Positions 41,149-49,179 of a stretch of DNA of 64,000 nt are shown here, one piece after another (within the stretch, counting starts at the first letter, position 1; each line of letters starts with the position of its first letter). The notes under the pieces were generated by a model. The model was not told the DNA's origin, ran no database searches, and saw only the letters and a list, made by a program, of their open reading frames with translations. The stretch comes from CAIMWS01 sp964409245 (GTDB lineage Bacteria > Verrucomicrobiota > Verrucomicrobiia > Limisphaerales > UBA1319), in NCBI GenBank assembly GCA_964409245.1, contig CAYPCQ010000019.1, positions 24,739 through 88,738 of the forward strand, read 5' to 3'. The position numbers and the translations under genes are program-made.

Positions 41149-42000
41149 TCAGGCCGGTTTTTGGAGGCTGCGCAAAATGGCCAGGTTTTCGATGTCCTCG
41201 TGCAGGCCGGGGGATTTGGGGGTTTCGAGGCAGCCGGGGTGGCTGGCGAACCGGGCATCGTTCAGAATGTGCCGGAATGGCTCCCGTCCGATGTGCCCCT
41301 GGCCGATGCCGGCGTGGCGGTCCACGCGGGAGCCGAGCCCGCTCTTGGAGTCGTTCAGGTGGAAGGCTAGGATTTGCCCCAGGCCAAAGAGTTGGTCCGC
41401 CTTTTGCATGATTGCGTCCCAAACCTGCGGGGTGCGGAGATCCAAGCCCGCCTCAAAGAGGTGGGCGGTGTCGAGGCAGACACCCAGCCGCCTGGGATGG
41501 GCCACCCGCTCGAAGATCCCGGCGATGTGCTCCAGCTGATGGCCCAGGCAGGTGCCCTGGCCGGCGGTATTCTCCAGGGCGATGCGGACCTGGGACCCGC
41601 GGGTGGCGCGGGCTGCTTCATCCAGGCCGGCGGCGATCTGGCGCAGGCCGGCCTCCTCCCCCTGGCCCAAATGCGCCCCGGGGTGGAGCACCAGGAAGGG
41701 CAGGTTCAAGGCGGCGGCCAATTGCAATTCGTTGATCAGGGACTGAAGGGATTGGTCGCGCTTGGGGCCGGGCGGGCCGCCCAGGTTGATCAAATACCCG
41801 GTGTGGCCAAAGACGCAGGCCAGGGAGGAGGCCTTCCGGGCGGCGGCAAAACGATCGGCAGCGGCTGGCGGCAGCGGGGTGCCTGTCCACTGCATGTTGT
41901 TCTTCACGAAGATCTGGCAAATTTCCGCGCCAATGTCCTTGGCCCGTTGCAGAGCCATGTGAACACCGCCGCCAGTTGAGCAATGTGCGCCGAGAATCAT
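41149..42000 (-). CDS. nfo: Deoxyribonuclease IV (AP endonuclease, Nfo)
   Basis: The 283-residue product is an endonuclease IV with MILGAHCSTGGGVHMAL at the start, VLHPGAHLG, ALENTAGQGTCLG, CLDTAHLFEAGLD and AFHLNDSKSGLGSRVDRH. These provide the metal-binding His, Glu and Asp residues of the trinuclear zinc site. It cuts 5' of abasic sites in base excision repair. The ATG at 42000 fits the family start; the frame is open upstream to 42075. It is divergent from the LamG gene. Confidence 0.95.
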   Translation of the reverse strand: MILGAHCSTGGGVHMALQRAKDIGAEICQIFVKNNMQWTGTPLPPAAADRFAAARKASSLACVFGHTGYLINLGGPPGPKRDQSLQSLINELQLAAALNLPFLVLHPGAHLGQGEEAGLRQIAAGLDEAARATRGSQVRIALENTAGQGTCLGHQLEHIAGIFERVAHPRRLGVCLDTAHLFEAGLDLRTPQVWDAIMQKADQLFGLGQILAFHLNDSKSGLGSRVDRHAGIGQGHIGREPFRHILNDARFASHPGCLETPKSPGLHEDIENLAILRSLQKPA

Positions 42001-42177
42001 GCGCCGTGAAATAATACAGCCAGGCAAGTGTGTCCAGCCACAACGCAATTTGCCCGTGGCAAACCACGGAATCACGCGCGGCGCAGGAGGCGGACCGCAA
42101 ACCGGATGGAAAAAACCTTGGGGTGGGGCACATTCGAATTGCCGGTGTGGGCTGGGTGCGATAGAATACGGGAACGT

Positions 42178-45100
42178 ATGCGAAAATCCACATTGATCAC
42201 CCTCGGCTGGGCGGCCCTCACCGCTGCCGGCGTATGGCCGGTTTTGGCCGCAAATTACGAAAGCACCGTTTTAACGGACCAACCCGCCGGCTATTGGCGG
42301 CTGGGAGACAATGCTCCCGCCCCGCAACCGGTTTATGGGGCCAATCTCGGCACGCTCGGGGATGCCGCCCAAGGGGAATACCTTGGCAATCCCACCCTCG
42401 CGCAGCCCGGCGGCCTGGCGGGCAGCCCTGACACGGCCGGCCGGTTCATCGCCAACCAGCGGCTCCAGGTTCCCTATACTTTGGAAATCAATCCCAATCC
42501 GCCGTTTTCGGTGGAGGGCTGGGTGAAGCCCGCCTCGCTGCAGACCGGCACGGATGTCGTCTCCCCGATGGCCAGCCTGCGGCGGGTGAGCCCCGCCGCC
42601 GAAGGCTGGATATTCTACCAGACCGCCACCGGCTGGAACTATCGGCATGGCGACTCCGCCAACAACTACACCATCAATATCAATACCACCAACACCCTCG
42701 ACACCAACGCCTGGTATTACCTGGTGGCGGTATACGATGGCACGAAAGCCACCGTTTACGTGAACGGGGTGGAAGCCGGCACGGGGTCCAGCAGCCTCTT
42801 TGCGCCGAACAGCTCGGTGCCGCTGGGCATCGGGGCCCGGGGTGACGCTTCCTACGGGTTTGACGGTTCGGTGGATGAGGTGGCGGTTTACAACATCGCC
42901 CTCAGCGCCAGCCAGATCTCCGCGCATTACAGCAATGGCACCAACTCCGCGCGGACCACTCCCTACGAACAGGTGATCCTGGCGCTCAAGCCGCTGGGCT
43001 ATTGGCGCTTGAATGAGCCGGCCATCCCGCCTCTGCCCACCGCCAAAAACATCGGCAGCCTGGCCGATGCCGCCAATGGCACTTACCTCGGCGCCCAGGG
43101 CGGGCAAGCCGGGGCGATCCAGGGGGATAGCAACACCGCCGCGGCCTTCAACGGCACGGGCAACAAGGTGGATGTGCCGTTCAAGGCCGGTTTGAACACC
43201 CCGAAATTCACCATGGAATGCTGGGCCAAGGTGACCCCTGGCTCAGCCAATCACCGTTCCCCGATGACTTCCCGCGACGATGCCCCGCAGCGTGGCTATA
43301 TCATCTACGCCACCCCCGCCAACCAATGGGAATTCTGGACCGGCACCGGCGCCGGCTGGATTTCCTTGATTGGCCCCGCGGTGGTCGAGGACCAATGGAC
43401 CCACCTGGTGGCCACCTGCGATGGAGCCTATCGGCGGTTTTATGTGGATGGGGTTTTGACCGTCATGGATGCGGCCCCCACGGTGCTGGCCCTGAACACC
43501 GCCCGCCCCCTGCGCATCGGCGGCGGCGCCACGGAAGGCGCCGGCAATTATTTCTTCGCCGGCGAGGTGGACGAAGCGGCCGTTTACACCAACGCGCTGG
43601 CGCCGGACCGCGTCCTGGCCCATTACCTGGCCGGCAGCGGCACGAAGCCGGTTCCCGTGGCGCCCGCGATCGTGCGGGAGGCGCAGAACCAGACCAATTA
43701 CATCAACCAGCCGGTATCCCTGGCCGTCGCCGCCACCGGATCCCTGCCCTTGAGCTACCAGTGGAAGTTCAAAGGCGCGGCGATCAAGGATGCCACCAAT
43801 GACACCTTCAGCATCGCCAGCGCCAGGCTCACCGATGCCGGCGCTTACACCGTCGAGGTGTCCAACGAGGGCGGGACCGTGGCCAGCGCGGAGGCGGTCG
43901 TGGAAATCCTCAACATTTCCGTGCCCACCTTTGATGTCACACCGCAGCCAGTCACCGTGTATGCGGGAGGCGCCGCCAATTTCACCGCCCAGGCCGCCGG
44001 CAGCGTATTGATGCAATACCAGTGGCAATTCAATGGCGCCAGCCTCGCCCAGGCGACGAACGCCACCCTGGCGGTGACCGACGCCCAGACGGCCAGCCAG
44101 GGGGATTACCGGGTCGTGGCCACCAATCCCGCCGGTTCCGCCACCAGCCAGGTGGCCCGGTTGACGGTCATCGTCCTGCCGGCCAACAGCTATGCTTCCT
44201 TCATCATGGCCGACAAACCTATTTCGTATTGGCGGCTGAGTGAAGCCTCGGGCGAGGTGGCCCTGGATTACGCCGGCGGCCGCAATGGATCCTATTTGAA
44301 TGGGGTCACCCTCGGCCAGCCGGGCGCCTTGGTGGGGGACAACAACACCGCCGCCGGGTTCAACGGCGACGCCCAGACCAGGCTGGATGTGCCCTATAGC
44401 GCGGCTTTGAATCCCACGAATTTCTCCCTGGAACTGTGGGCCAAAATCACCGGCGGCAGCGCCCACCGTTCCCCGGTGACTTCGCGGGATGACGCCCCGC
44501 AGCGCGGTTATATCATTTACGCAACCCCCGCCAACCAATGGGAATTCTGGAGCGGCACCGGCGCCGGCTGGGACACCATCGCCGGCCCGGCGGTCGTCAA
44601 TGACAAATGGATTCACCTGGCCGTCACTTATGATGGTGTTACCAAACGCTTTTACACGGATGGCGCGCTGGCCGGCTCCAGCACCAATGCCTTCCAACCC
44701 AATACCGCCCGGCCGTTGCGCATCGGCGGCGGCGCCACCGAATCCGAAACCGGCAATTTCTTCTTATTCGGGGATATCGACGAAGTGGCCTTTTACAACA
44801 CGGTGCTGACCCCGGAGAAAATCGCCTTGCATTTCGGGGCCGGTTTCGGCGCCACCACCCCGCCCACCATCAACACCCAGCCGGCCTCCCGGGCGGTGTT
44901 GCCCGGGGCCAGTGTCACCTTCAAAGTGCAGGCTGCGGGCAGCCTCCCCTTGAAATACCGCTGGCAGTTCAACGGGACCGACCTCGTGGGCCAGACCAAC
45001 AATTCCTTGTCGCTGTCGAATGTCACCTCGGCCGAGGCCGGCAGCTACCGGGTGTTTGTCAATAACCTGGCCGGCAGCGCCACCAGCGATGCCGCCACCT

Positions 45101-45987
45101 TGAAAGTCATCACGGTTTCCAATCTGCCCTACCTGGAGGTGGTCAAGGCGGACGCCCCGGTCGGTTATTGGCGCCTGGGCGAAGCTTCCGGCGAGACCGC
45201 CGAGGATGTGATGGGCAAAAACAACGGTTCCTTCCTCAACAGCGTGGAATTGGGCGTGCCGGGGGCCCTCGCGGGCGATGCCAACACCGCCGCCGGTTTT
45301 TCAGCCGCCAACCAGAGCAAGGTGGAAATCCCCTACACGGCGGAGCTGAATCCCCCGGTCTTCAGCCTTGAAGTGTGGGCGAAAGCCACCGGCGGAGCCG
45401 GGGTCCACCGGTCGCCCTTGGCCTCCCGGGACGATGCCCCGCAGCGCGGTTATATTTTCTACGCTGAGCCGGGCAATACCTGGCAGTTCTGGACCGGGAC
45501 CGGCGCCTCGTCGGGCTGGGATGTGATTGCGGGACCGGCGCTGACCATCGGCGCCTGGGCGCACCTGGTGGCCACCTATGATGGCGCCACCAAACGCTTC
45601 TATGTCAACGGCGCCGAGGTGGGCGCCAGCACCAATCCCTTCGGCGTCAACGATGCCCAGCTGCTGCGCATCGGCGGCAGCGCCACGGAAAACCCGGTGG
45701 GCAGCTTCTTCTTTGAGGGATCCATCGATGAAGTGGCCGTCTATGACAAGCCGCTCTCCCCGGAGAGCATCCTCACCCATTATGCCGCCGGCGCCAGGCC
45801 GGTGACCGCCCCGCCCACGATCAGCGTGGCGCGGACCGCCACCGGGCTCACGCTCACCTGGGCCGGCAAATTGCAGGAGGCCGATGAGGCGGTCGGGGCC
45901 TGGCGGGATGTGAGCGGGGCGGCTTCGCCCTTGTCAATCGCCCTCCCAGACTCCTCGGCCCGGAAATTCTACCGGGCGGCCAGGTAA
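42178..45987 (+). CDS. Secreted protein with four LamG-like and three Ig-like domains
   Basis: The 1269-residue product begins with a signal peptide (MRKSTLITLGWAALTAAGVWPVLA). Four concanavalin/LamG-like domains each start with a variant of GYWRLGE (about residues 36, 273, 680 and 988). Ig-like domains with GDYRVVATNPAGSATS-type ends lie between the second and third (two) and between the third and fourth (one). The end is a short beta domain (LTLTWAGKLQEAD ... KFYRAAR) common on verrucomicrobial secreted proteins. The domains suggest carbohydrate or surface adhesion; no enzyme domain is present. GGGAA precedes the ATG. A strong terminator follows the stop. Confidence 0.85.
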   Translation: MRKSTLITLGWAALTAAGVWPVLAANYESTVLTDQPAGYWRLGDNAPAPQPVYGANLGTLGDAAQGEYLGNPTLAQPGGLAGSPDTAGRFIANQRLQVPYTLEINPNPPFSVEGWVKPASLQTGTDVVSPMASLRRVSPAAEGWIFYQTATGWNYRHGDSANNYTININTTNTLDTNAWYYLVAVYDGTKATVYVNGVEAGTGSSSLFAPNSSVPLGIGARGDASYGFDGSVDEVAVYNIALSASQISAHYSNGTNSARTTPYEQVILALKPLGYWRLNEPAIPPLPTAKNIGSLADAANGTYLGAQGGQAGAIQGDSNTAAAFNGTGNKVDVPFKAGLNTPKFTMECWAKVTPGSANHRSPMTSRDDAPQRGYIIYATPANQWEFWTGTGAGWISLIGPAVVEDQWTHLVATCDGAYRRFYVDGVLTVMDAAPTVLALNTARPLRIGGGATEGAGNYFFAGEVDEAAVYTNALAPDRVLAHYLAGSGTKPVPVAPAIVREAQNQTNYINQPVSLAVAATGSLPLSYQWKFKGAAIKDATNDTFSIASARLTDAGAYTVEVSNEGGTVASAEAVVEILNISVPTFDVTPQPVTVYAGGAANFTAQAAGSVLMQYQWQFNGASLAQATNATLAVTDAQTASQGDYRVVATNPAGSATSQVARLTVIVLPANSYASFIMADKPISYWRLSEASGEVALDYAGGRNGSYLNGVTLGQPGALVGDNNTAAGFNGDAQTRLDVPYSAALNPTNFSLELWAKITGGSAHRSPVTSRDDAPQRGYIIYATPANQWEFWSGTGAGWDTIAGPAVVNDKWIHLAVTYDGVTKRFYTDGALAGSSTNAFQPNTARPLRIGGGATESETGNFFLFGDIDEVAFYNTVLTPEKIALHFGAGFGATTPPTINTQPASRAVLPGASVTFKVQAAGSLPLKYRWQFNGTDLVGQTNNSLSLSNVTSAEAGSYRVFVNNLAGSATSDAATLKVITVSNLPYLEVVKADAPVGYWRLGEASGETAEDVMGKNNGSFLNSVELGVPGALAGDANTAAGFSAANQSKVEIPYTAELNPPVFSLEVWAKATGGAGVHRSPLASRDDAPQRGYIFYAEPGNTWQFWTGTGASSGWDVIAGPALTIGAWAHLVATYDGATKRFYVNGAEVGASTNPFGVNDAQLLRIGGSATENPVGSFFFEGSIDEVAVYDKPLSPESILTHYAAGARPVTAPPTISVARTATGLTLTWAGKLQEADEAVGAWRDVSGAASPLSIALPDSSARKFYRAAR
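43247..45520 (+). repeat. Internal LamG repeats
   Basis: LamG units two, three and four share a highly similar block: about 43252-43370, 44464-44580 and 45415-45510, each encoding HRSP followed by SRDDAPQRGY and a segment with QWEFWTGTGAG or its variant. The second and third units are close to identical over about 110 bp, which indicates duplication within the gene or gene conversion. The first LamG unit lacks this block in the same form. Confidence 0.8.
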
Positions 45988-46015
45988 TCGCAGCCTGAAC
46001 CAGGATTGCCACTCC

Positions 46016-46047
46016 AGCCGGAATCCCTTGCGGGATTCCGGCTTTTT
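46016..46047 (+). terminator. Strong Rho-independent terminator
   Basis: A perfect 12-bp stem (AGCCGGAATCCC with GGGATTCCGGCT, 4-nt loop) is followed by TTTT, starting 29 bp after the stop of the LamG gene. The stem sequence GGAATCCC is shared with the palindromic repeat at the left edge of the window. Confidence 0.85.
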
Positions 46048-46126
46048 GCGTTGTCGATGGGGGGCCGGAGTATGAAGATGAAAAGACGGGCTGGGGGGCC
46101 TGCTTTGGGGTTTCTAATGTTTTGGG

Positions 46127-46200
46127 ATAAAGGCGCAACCCCGCTGCGTATTGGGCGCCAACCCCGGGCTTTGGTCCGAAATCCCTGTGGGACCCAGCGA
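46127..46200. repeat. Degenerate intergenic repeat related to 1-55
   Basis: GGCGCAACCCCGCTGCG at 46131 and GCGCCAACCCCGGGCTTTGG at about 46155 resemble the GCGCAACCCCGGGCTTGG segment at the left edge of the window, and both are followed by an AATCCC...GG-ACC palindrome-like part. It is non-coding. It could be a short dispersed genomic repeat. Confidence 0.5.
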
Positions 46201-46237
46201 TTTGAGATTTGAAATTAGAAATTTGAGATTCAAAGGC

Positions 46238-47089
46238 TCACTGGGCCACGCGGAAATACCGGCCTCCGGGCTGGAGATCCAACGGCCGGGAGCCTGGGCT
46301 GCCGGCTGGGATGGTGGCGATGGTGGTCCACTGGATGGGCGAGGTGAGGGAGCTGGCGGATTGCAGCACGGCGGGGCCGGGCGGGGCCGGCCAGGACAGG
46401 GCGATTTGGTTTTGGGAAAGGGAAATCCGCAGCGCGGAATCGGGGATCTCCGGGCCGCTGACGGTGAAGTCATCGTAAAGGACGCTCATGGCATCCTGCA
46501 CGGCGAGGCCCACCGAGCCGGAGGTTGAGCGTTGATCGGTGAGGGCGCCCACCAGCTTGCCATCGACGAAAAAGGACATCTGGCTGCCCTGGAGCTCGGC
46601 GCGCACCTCATACCAGCGCTGCAGTTCCAGCGGGGCATCCTGGATCAGGAGCATTTCGCCGTCCGACAAGCGGTAAACCTCGATGGTTTTGGTGGCCACA
46701 TGGAGCGCGAAGACATAGCCTTCGCCGCCATTCTGGCGCAGGATGAGGGCGCCCTTGGTGCAGACCAGCAGGTTCGGGGTCATCACGTTGATCCGGCATT
46801 GGACCACGTAATCGCCCCAGCCGGCCCCCACCTCCACCCGCCGCAGGGGCACGGGCGCATGGGCGCTGGCGCTGGCTCCGTTCAAAGCCCCATCGAGCGG
46901 GGTGAAATAGTCACGGTCCCCGATCCAGGCGGCATTCAATTCCTTGCCGGAAAAAGTGTCGGACCAGGTTCCAGCGCGCGTGTCTGCCAGGCTCCCCAGC
47001 AGGAGGCAGGCGGCGGCCAGCATGGCGAAAGGCAGCGGCCAGCCCCGGCGGAATCCCCGGATTTTACTGCGGCACAGGTTTGTTTTCAT
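46238..47089 (-). CDS. Secreted concanavalin-like protein
   Basis: The 283-residue product has a signal peptide (PFAMLAAACLLLGSLADTRA) and a jelly-roll-like domain: TWSDTFSGKELNAAW, GDYVVQCRINVMTPN, YVFALHVATKTIEVYRL and SVLYDDFTVSGPEIP. The last 60 residues form the short beta domain seen in other secreted proteins here (ALSWPAPPGPAVLQSA ... GRYFRVAQ). It is probably a carbohydrate-binding or surface protein, without visible catalytic residues. It is divergent from the following large gene, 127 bp apart. Confidence 0.8.
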   Translation of the reverse strand: MKTNLCRSKIRGFRRGWPLPFAMLAAACLLLGSLADTRAGTWSDTFSGKELNAAWIGDRDYFTPLDGALNGASASAHAPVPLRRVEVGAGWGDYVVQCRINVMTPNLLVCTKGALILRQNGGEGYVFALHVATKTIEVYRLSDGEMLLIQDAPLELQRWYEVRAELQGSQMSFFVDGKLVGALTDQRSTSGSVGLAVQDAMSVLYDDFTVSGPEIPDSALRISLSQNQIALSWPAPPGPAVLQSASSLTSPIQWTTIATIPAGSPGSRPLDLQPGGRYFRVAQ

Positions 47090-47216
47090 CCCGGGCAATA
47101 TATCACCGGCGCGGGCGGGAGGCAAGGCGGTCCCGGCGAGCGGGATGCGCGCGGCGGGTGGCGCGCCGGCCGGATTTTTCGGTTTGAATCCGGCGCGGCT
47201 CTGGTTAGGGTGAACC

Positions 47217-49127
47217 ATGCAAATCAACCAGCGCTTTTCCTCACAGGCGGGACTGACGGCCGCCGGCAACCTGCTTTGGCCCTGGGCCGCCCGGCTCGGG
47301 GTGCTCCTGCTGCTATTGGCCGGCCCCCCGGCGCCGGCCGCCGCCGCCCACTTTCCGGAATGGGAACGGAAGGCGGCGGAGGCTTGGGCCGTGCGGCTGC
47401 TGCCCGGCCACCGGGAGTTTGTGTTCACCATGTACGGGGCGCCCGGGGAGCTGGAGCCGCTCCGGCAGTTGGTGGCGGTGATGAAGGACAAACACCTGGG
47501 CAACGGCTTCGATCCCGGCCCCGCCGCGCGGGCGGGCGCCAAGCCGGTGCTCGATTACCTGGCCACGGTGGGCTGGCCGGTGATCTGCTACCCCGGGCAC
47601 GCGGATATGCAGGTCAAAGGCGGCCGCAGCGTGCTGGGGCGCGAGGACGAAGCCGCGCTGGCGGCGCTGGACCGGGCGGGCGTTTTCAGCGCCGTGCAAT
47701 TGGGCGAGTGGGGCTATTACCTGCACAATCTCGCGTCAAACCCGGGCTGGTGGCGGGATGTTTACGGCCCGGATCTGGAGGCCTTCCGCCACCTGATGAA
47801 GCCCCCGGGCCTGGCCGGCTACGACCGCCGCCCGACCAGCCGCCGGGAATGTTATGAGACGGTCAAGGACTACTTCACCAGCCGCAGCCGCGACCTCCTC
47901 GGCCGGACCATCAGCGTGACGGGGCACTCCCATTACGAGGCCTATGCGGCCGAATGGGGCACCCGGTGCATCGGGCTGGAGCTGGCGGAAAACATCGCGT
48001 TCACGCAATCCAAGCTGGCTTTCGCCCGGGGCGCCTCCCGGCAATGGCAGCGGCCCTGGTCGGTGCAGGTCAGCCCGTGGTTCTCCGGGGCGTGCACCAC
48101 CAGCGGGCCGCTGCGCCGGGAAGGCGGCGGCGCCCGGGGCCTGGAGGCGGGCCACTCGTTGAGCTTTTACGAGCGGATGTGGCTCCATGGCTGGTTCGCC
48201 GGCACGGCGATGGTGACGCCCGAGAACAGCGTGGCCATCTTCTTCGAGCAGGCTGCCGCCCCCTGGACCCTGACCAGCCACGGGGAGAAAGCGGCGGAGA
48301 TTTTCCAATTCATGCGGGATCATGACCGCGGGGCGCCGTGGACCCCGGTGGCAGTGGTGCTGGACCACCTGGCCGGTTACAACGGCTACATGGACAAGCC
48401 GTGGGGCATCCTGGAACCGACGGCGGGCGACCGCGAGGTGCGCGATCTGTTCGACCACCAGCTCTTTCCCGGGGCCGACCACATTCATGCCCGGCCCGAT
48501 CCGGAGAATCCCGAGGCCAGCTTCCTGCGGCCGACGCCATACGGGGAAATCTTCGATGTATTGCTGACCAGCGTGCCGCCGGAAATCATCCCGGCGTACC
48601 CGGTGATTCTGCTGGCGGGCGATATCGACTTCAACCAGGCCTTCCTGGGCGAGCTGGAAAAGGCGCTCCGCCGCGGCAGCCTGGCCTTGATCGCCCCCCG
48701 GCACCGCCAAGCCTTGGGCAAGGATTTTGAGCGGCTGCAGCGGCAGGGCGCGATCGAGGTTCTGGAGCCTTGGGTGAATCCCGCCACCGGCCGGCCCGCA
48801 GCCATTTCGGACCCGCGGCTGGCACAAGTGGCCCGCGAATTCCTGCCCGTGGCCGTGGCGGGCGATGCGGTCCAATACCAGGTCAACCGCACGCCCCGCA
48901 GCTGGGTGGTGGAGGTGGTGAACAACCGCGGCGTGGCCAAAAAGCCGGATGCGCCCGCCCGGGTGGACCCGCAGGCCATGGCCCGCGTGAGCCTCAAGCC
49001 CGCGGTGCCGTGCCGTGCCGCCCGCGAGTGGCGTTCCGGCCGGGAACACCCGAACCCGGCCGCCATCCAGGTGGACCTGGGTCCCGGGAAGAGCGAGTTC
49101 ATCGAATTCTTCACGGGGAAAGAATAG
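47217..49127 (+). CDS. Large secreted glycosidase-like protein, uncharacterised
   Basis: The 636-residue product has an N-terminal hydrophobic signal (about residues 24-48, ending APAAAA). A barrel-like part follows with GHREFVFTMYGAP, GWPVICYPGHAD, VQLGEWGYYLHN and VTGHSHYEAYAAEWG. A second domain (about 370-540) resembles the glutamine-amidotransferase-like domain of GH42-type enzymes (VAVVLDHLAGYNGYMDK, YPVILLAGDIDF). A beta domain with WVVEVVNNRGV ends the protein. I cannot assign a GH family. The gene at 57528-60485 has the same order of domains. It converges with the S9 peptidase gene. Confidence 0.7.
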   Translation: MQINQRFSSQAGLTAAGNLLWPWAARLGVLLLLLAGPPAPAAAAHFPEWERKAAEAWAVRLLPGHREFVFTMYGAPGELEPLRQLVAVMKDKHLGNGFDPGPAARAGAKPVLDYLATVGWPVICYPGHADMQVKGGRSVLGREDEAALAALDRAGVFSAVQLGEWGYYLHNLASNPGWWRDVYGPDLEAFRHLMKPPGLAGYDRRPTSRRECYETVKDYFTSRSRDLLGRTISVTGHSHYEAYAAEWGTRCIGLELAENIAFTQSKLAFARGASRQWQRPWSVQVSPWFSGACTTSGPLRREGGGARGLEAGHSLSFYERMWLHGWFAGTAMVTPENSVAIFFEQAAAPWTLTSHGEKAAEIFQFMRDHDRGAPWTPVAVVLDHLAGYNGYMDKPWGILEPTAGDREVRDLFDHQLFPGADHIHARPDPENPEASFLRPTPYGEIFDVLLTSVPPEIIPAYPVILLAGDIDFNQAFLGELEKALRRGSLALIAPRHRQALGKDFERLQRQGAIEVLEPWVNPATGRPAAISDPRLAQVAREFLPVAVAGDAVQYQVNRTPRSWVVEVVNNRGVAKKPDAPARVDPQAMARVSLKPAVPCRAAREWRSGREHPNPAAIQVDLGPGKSEFIEFFTGKE

Positions 49128-49179
49128 CCCGGCAGGCCGGCGCCCCCGGGAATTGCGGAGCACCGGACCGGGTCTGGGT

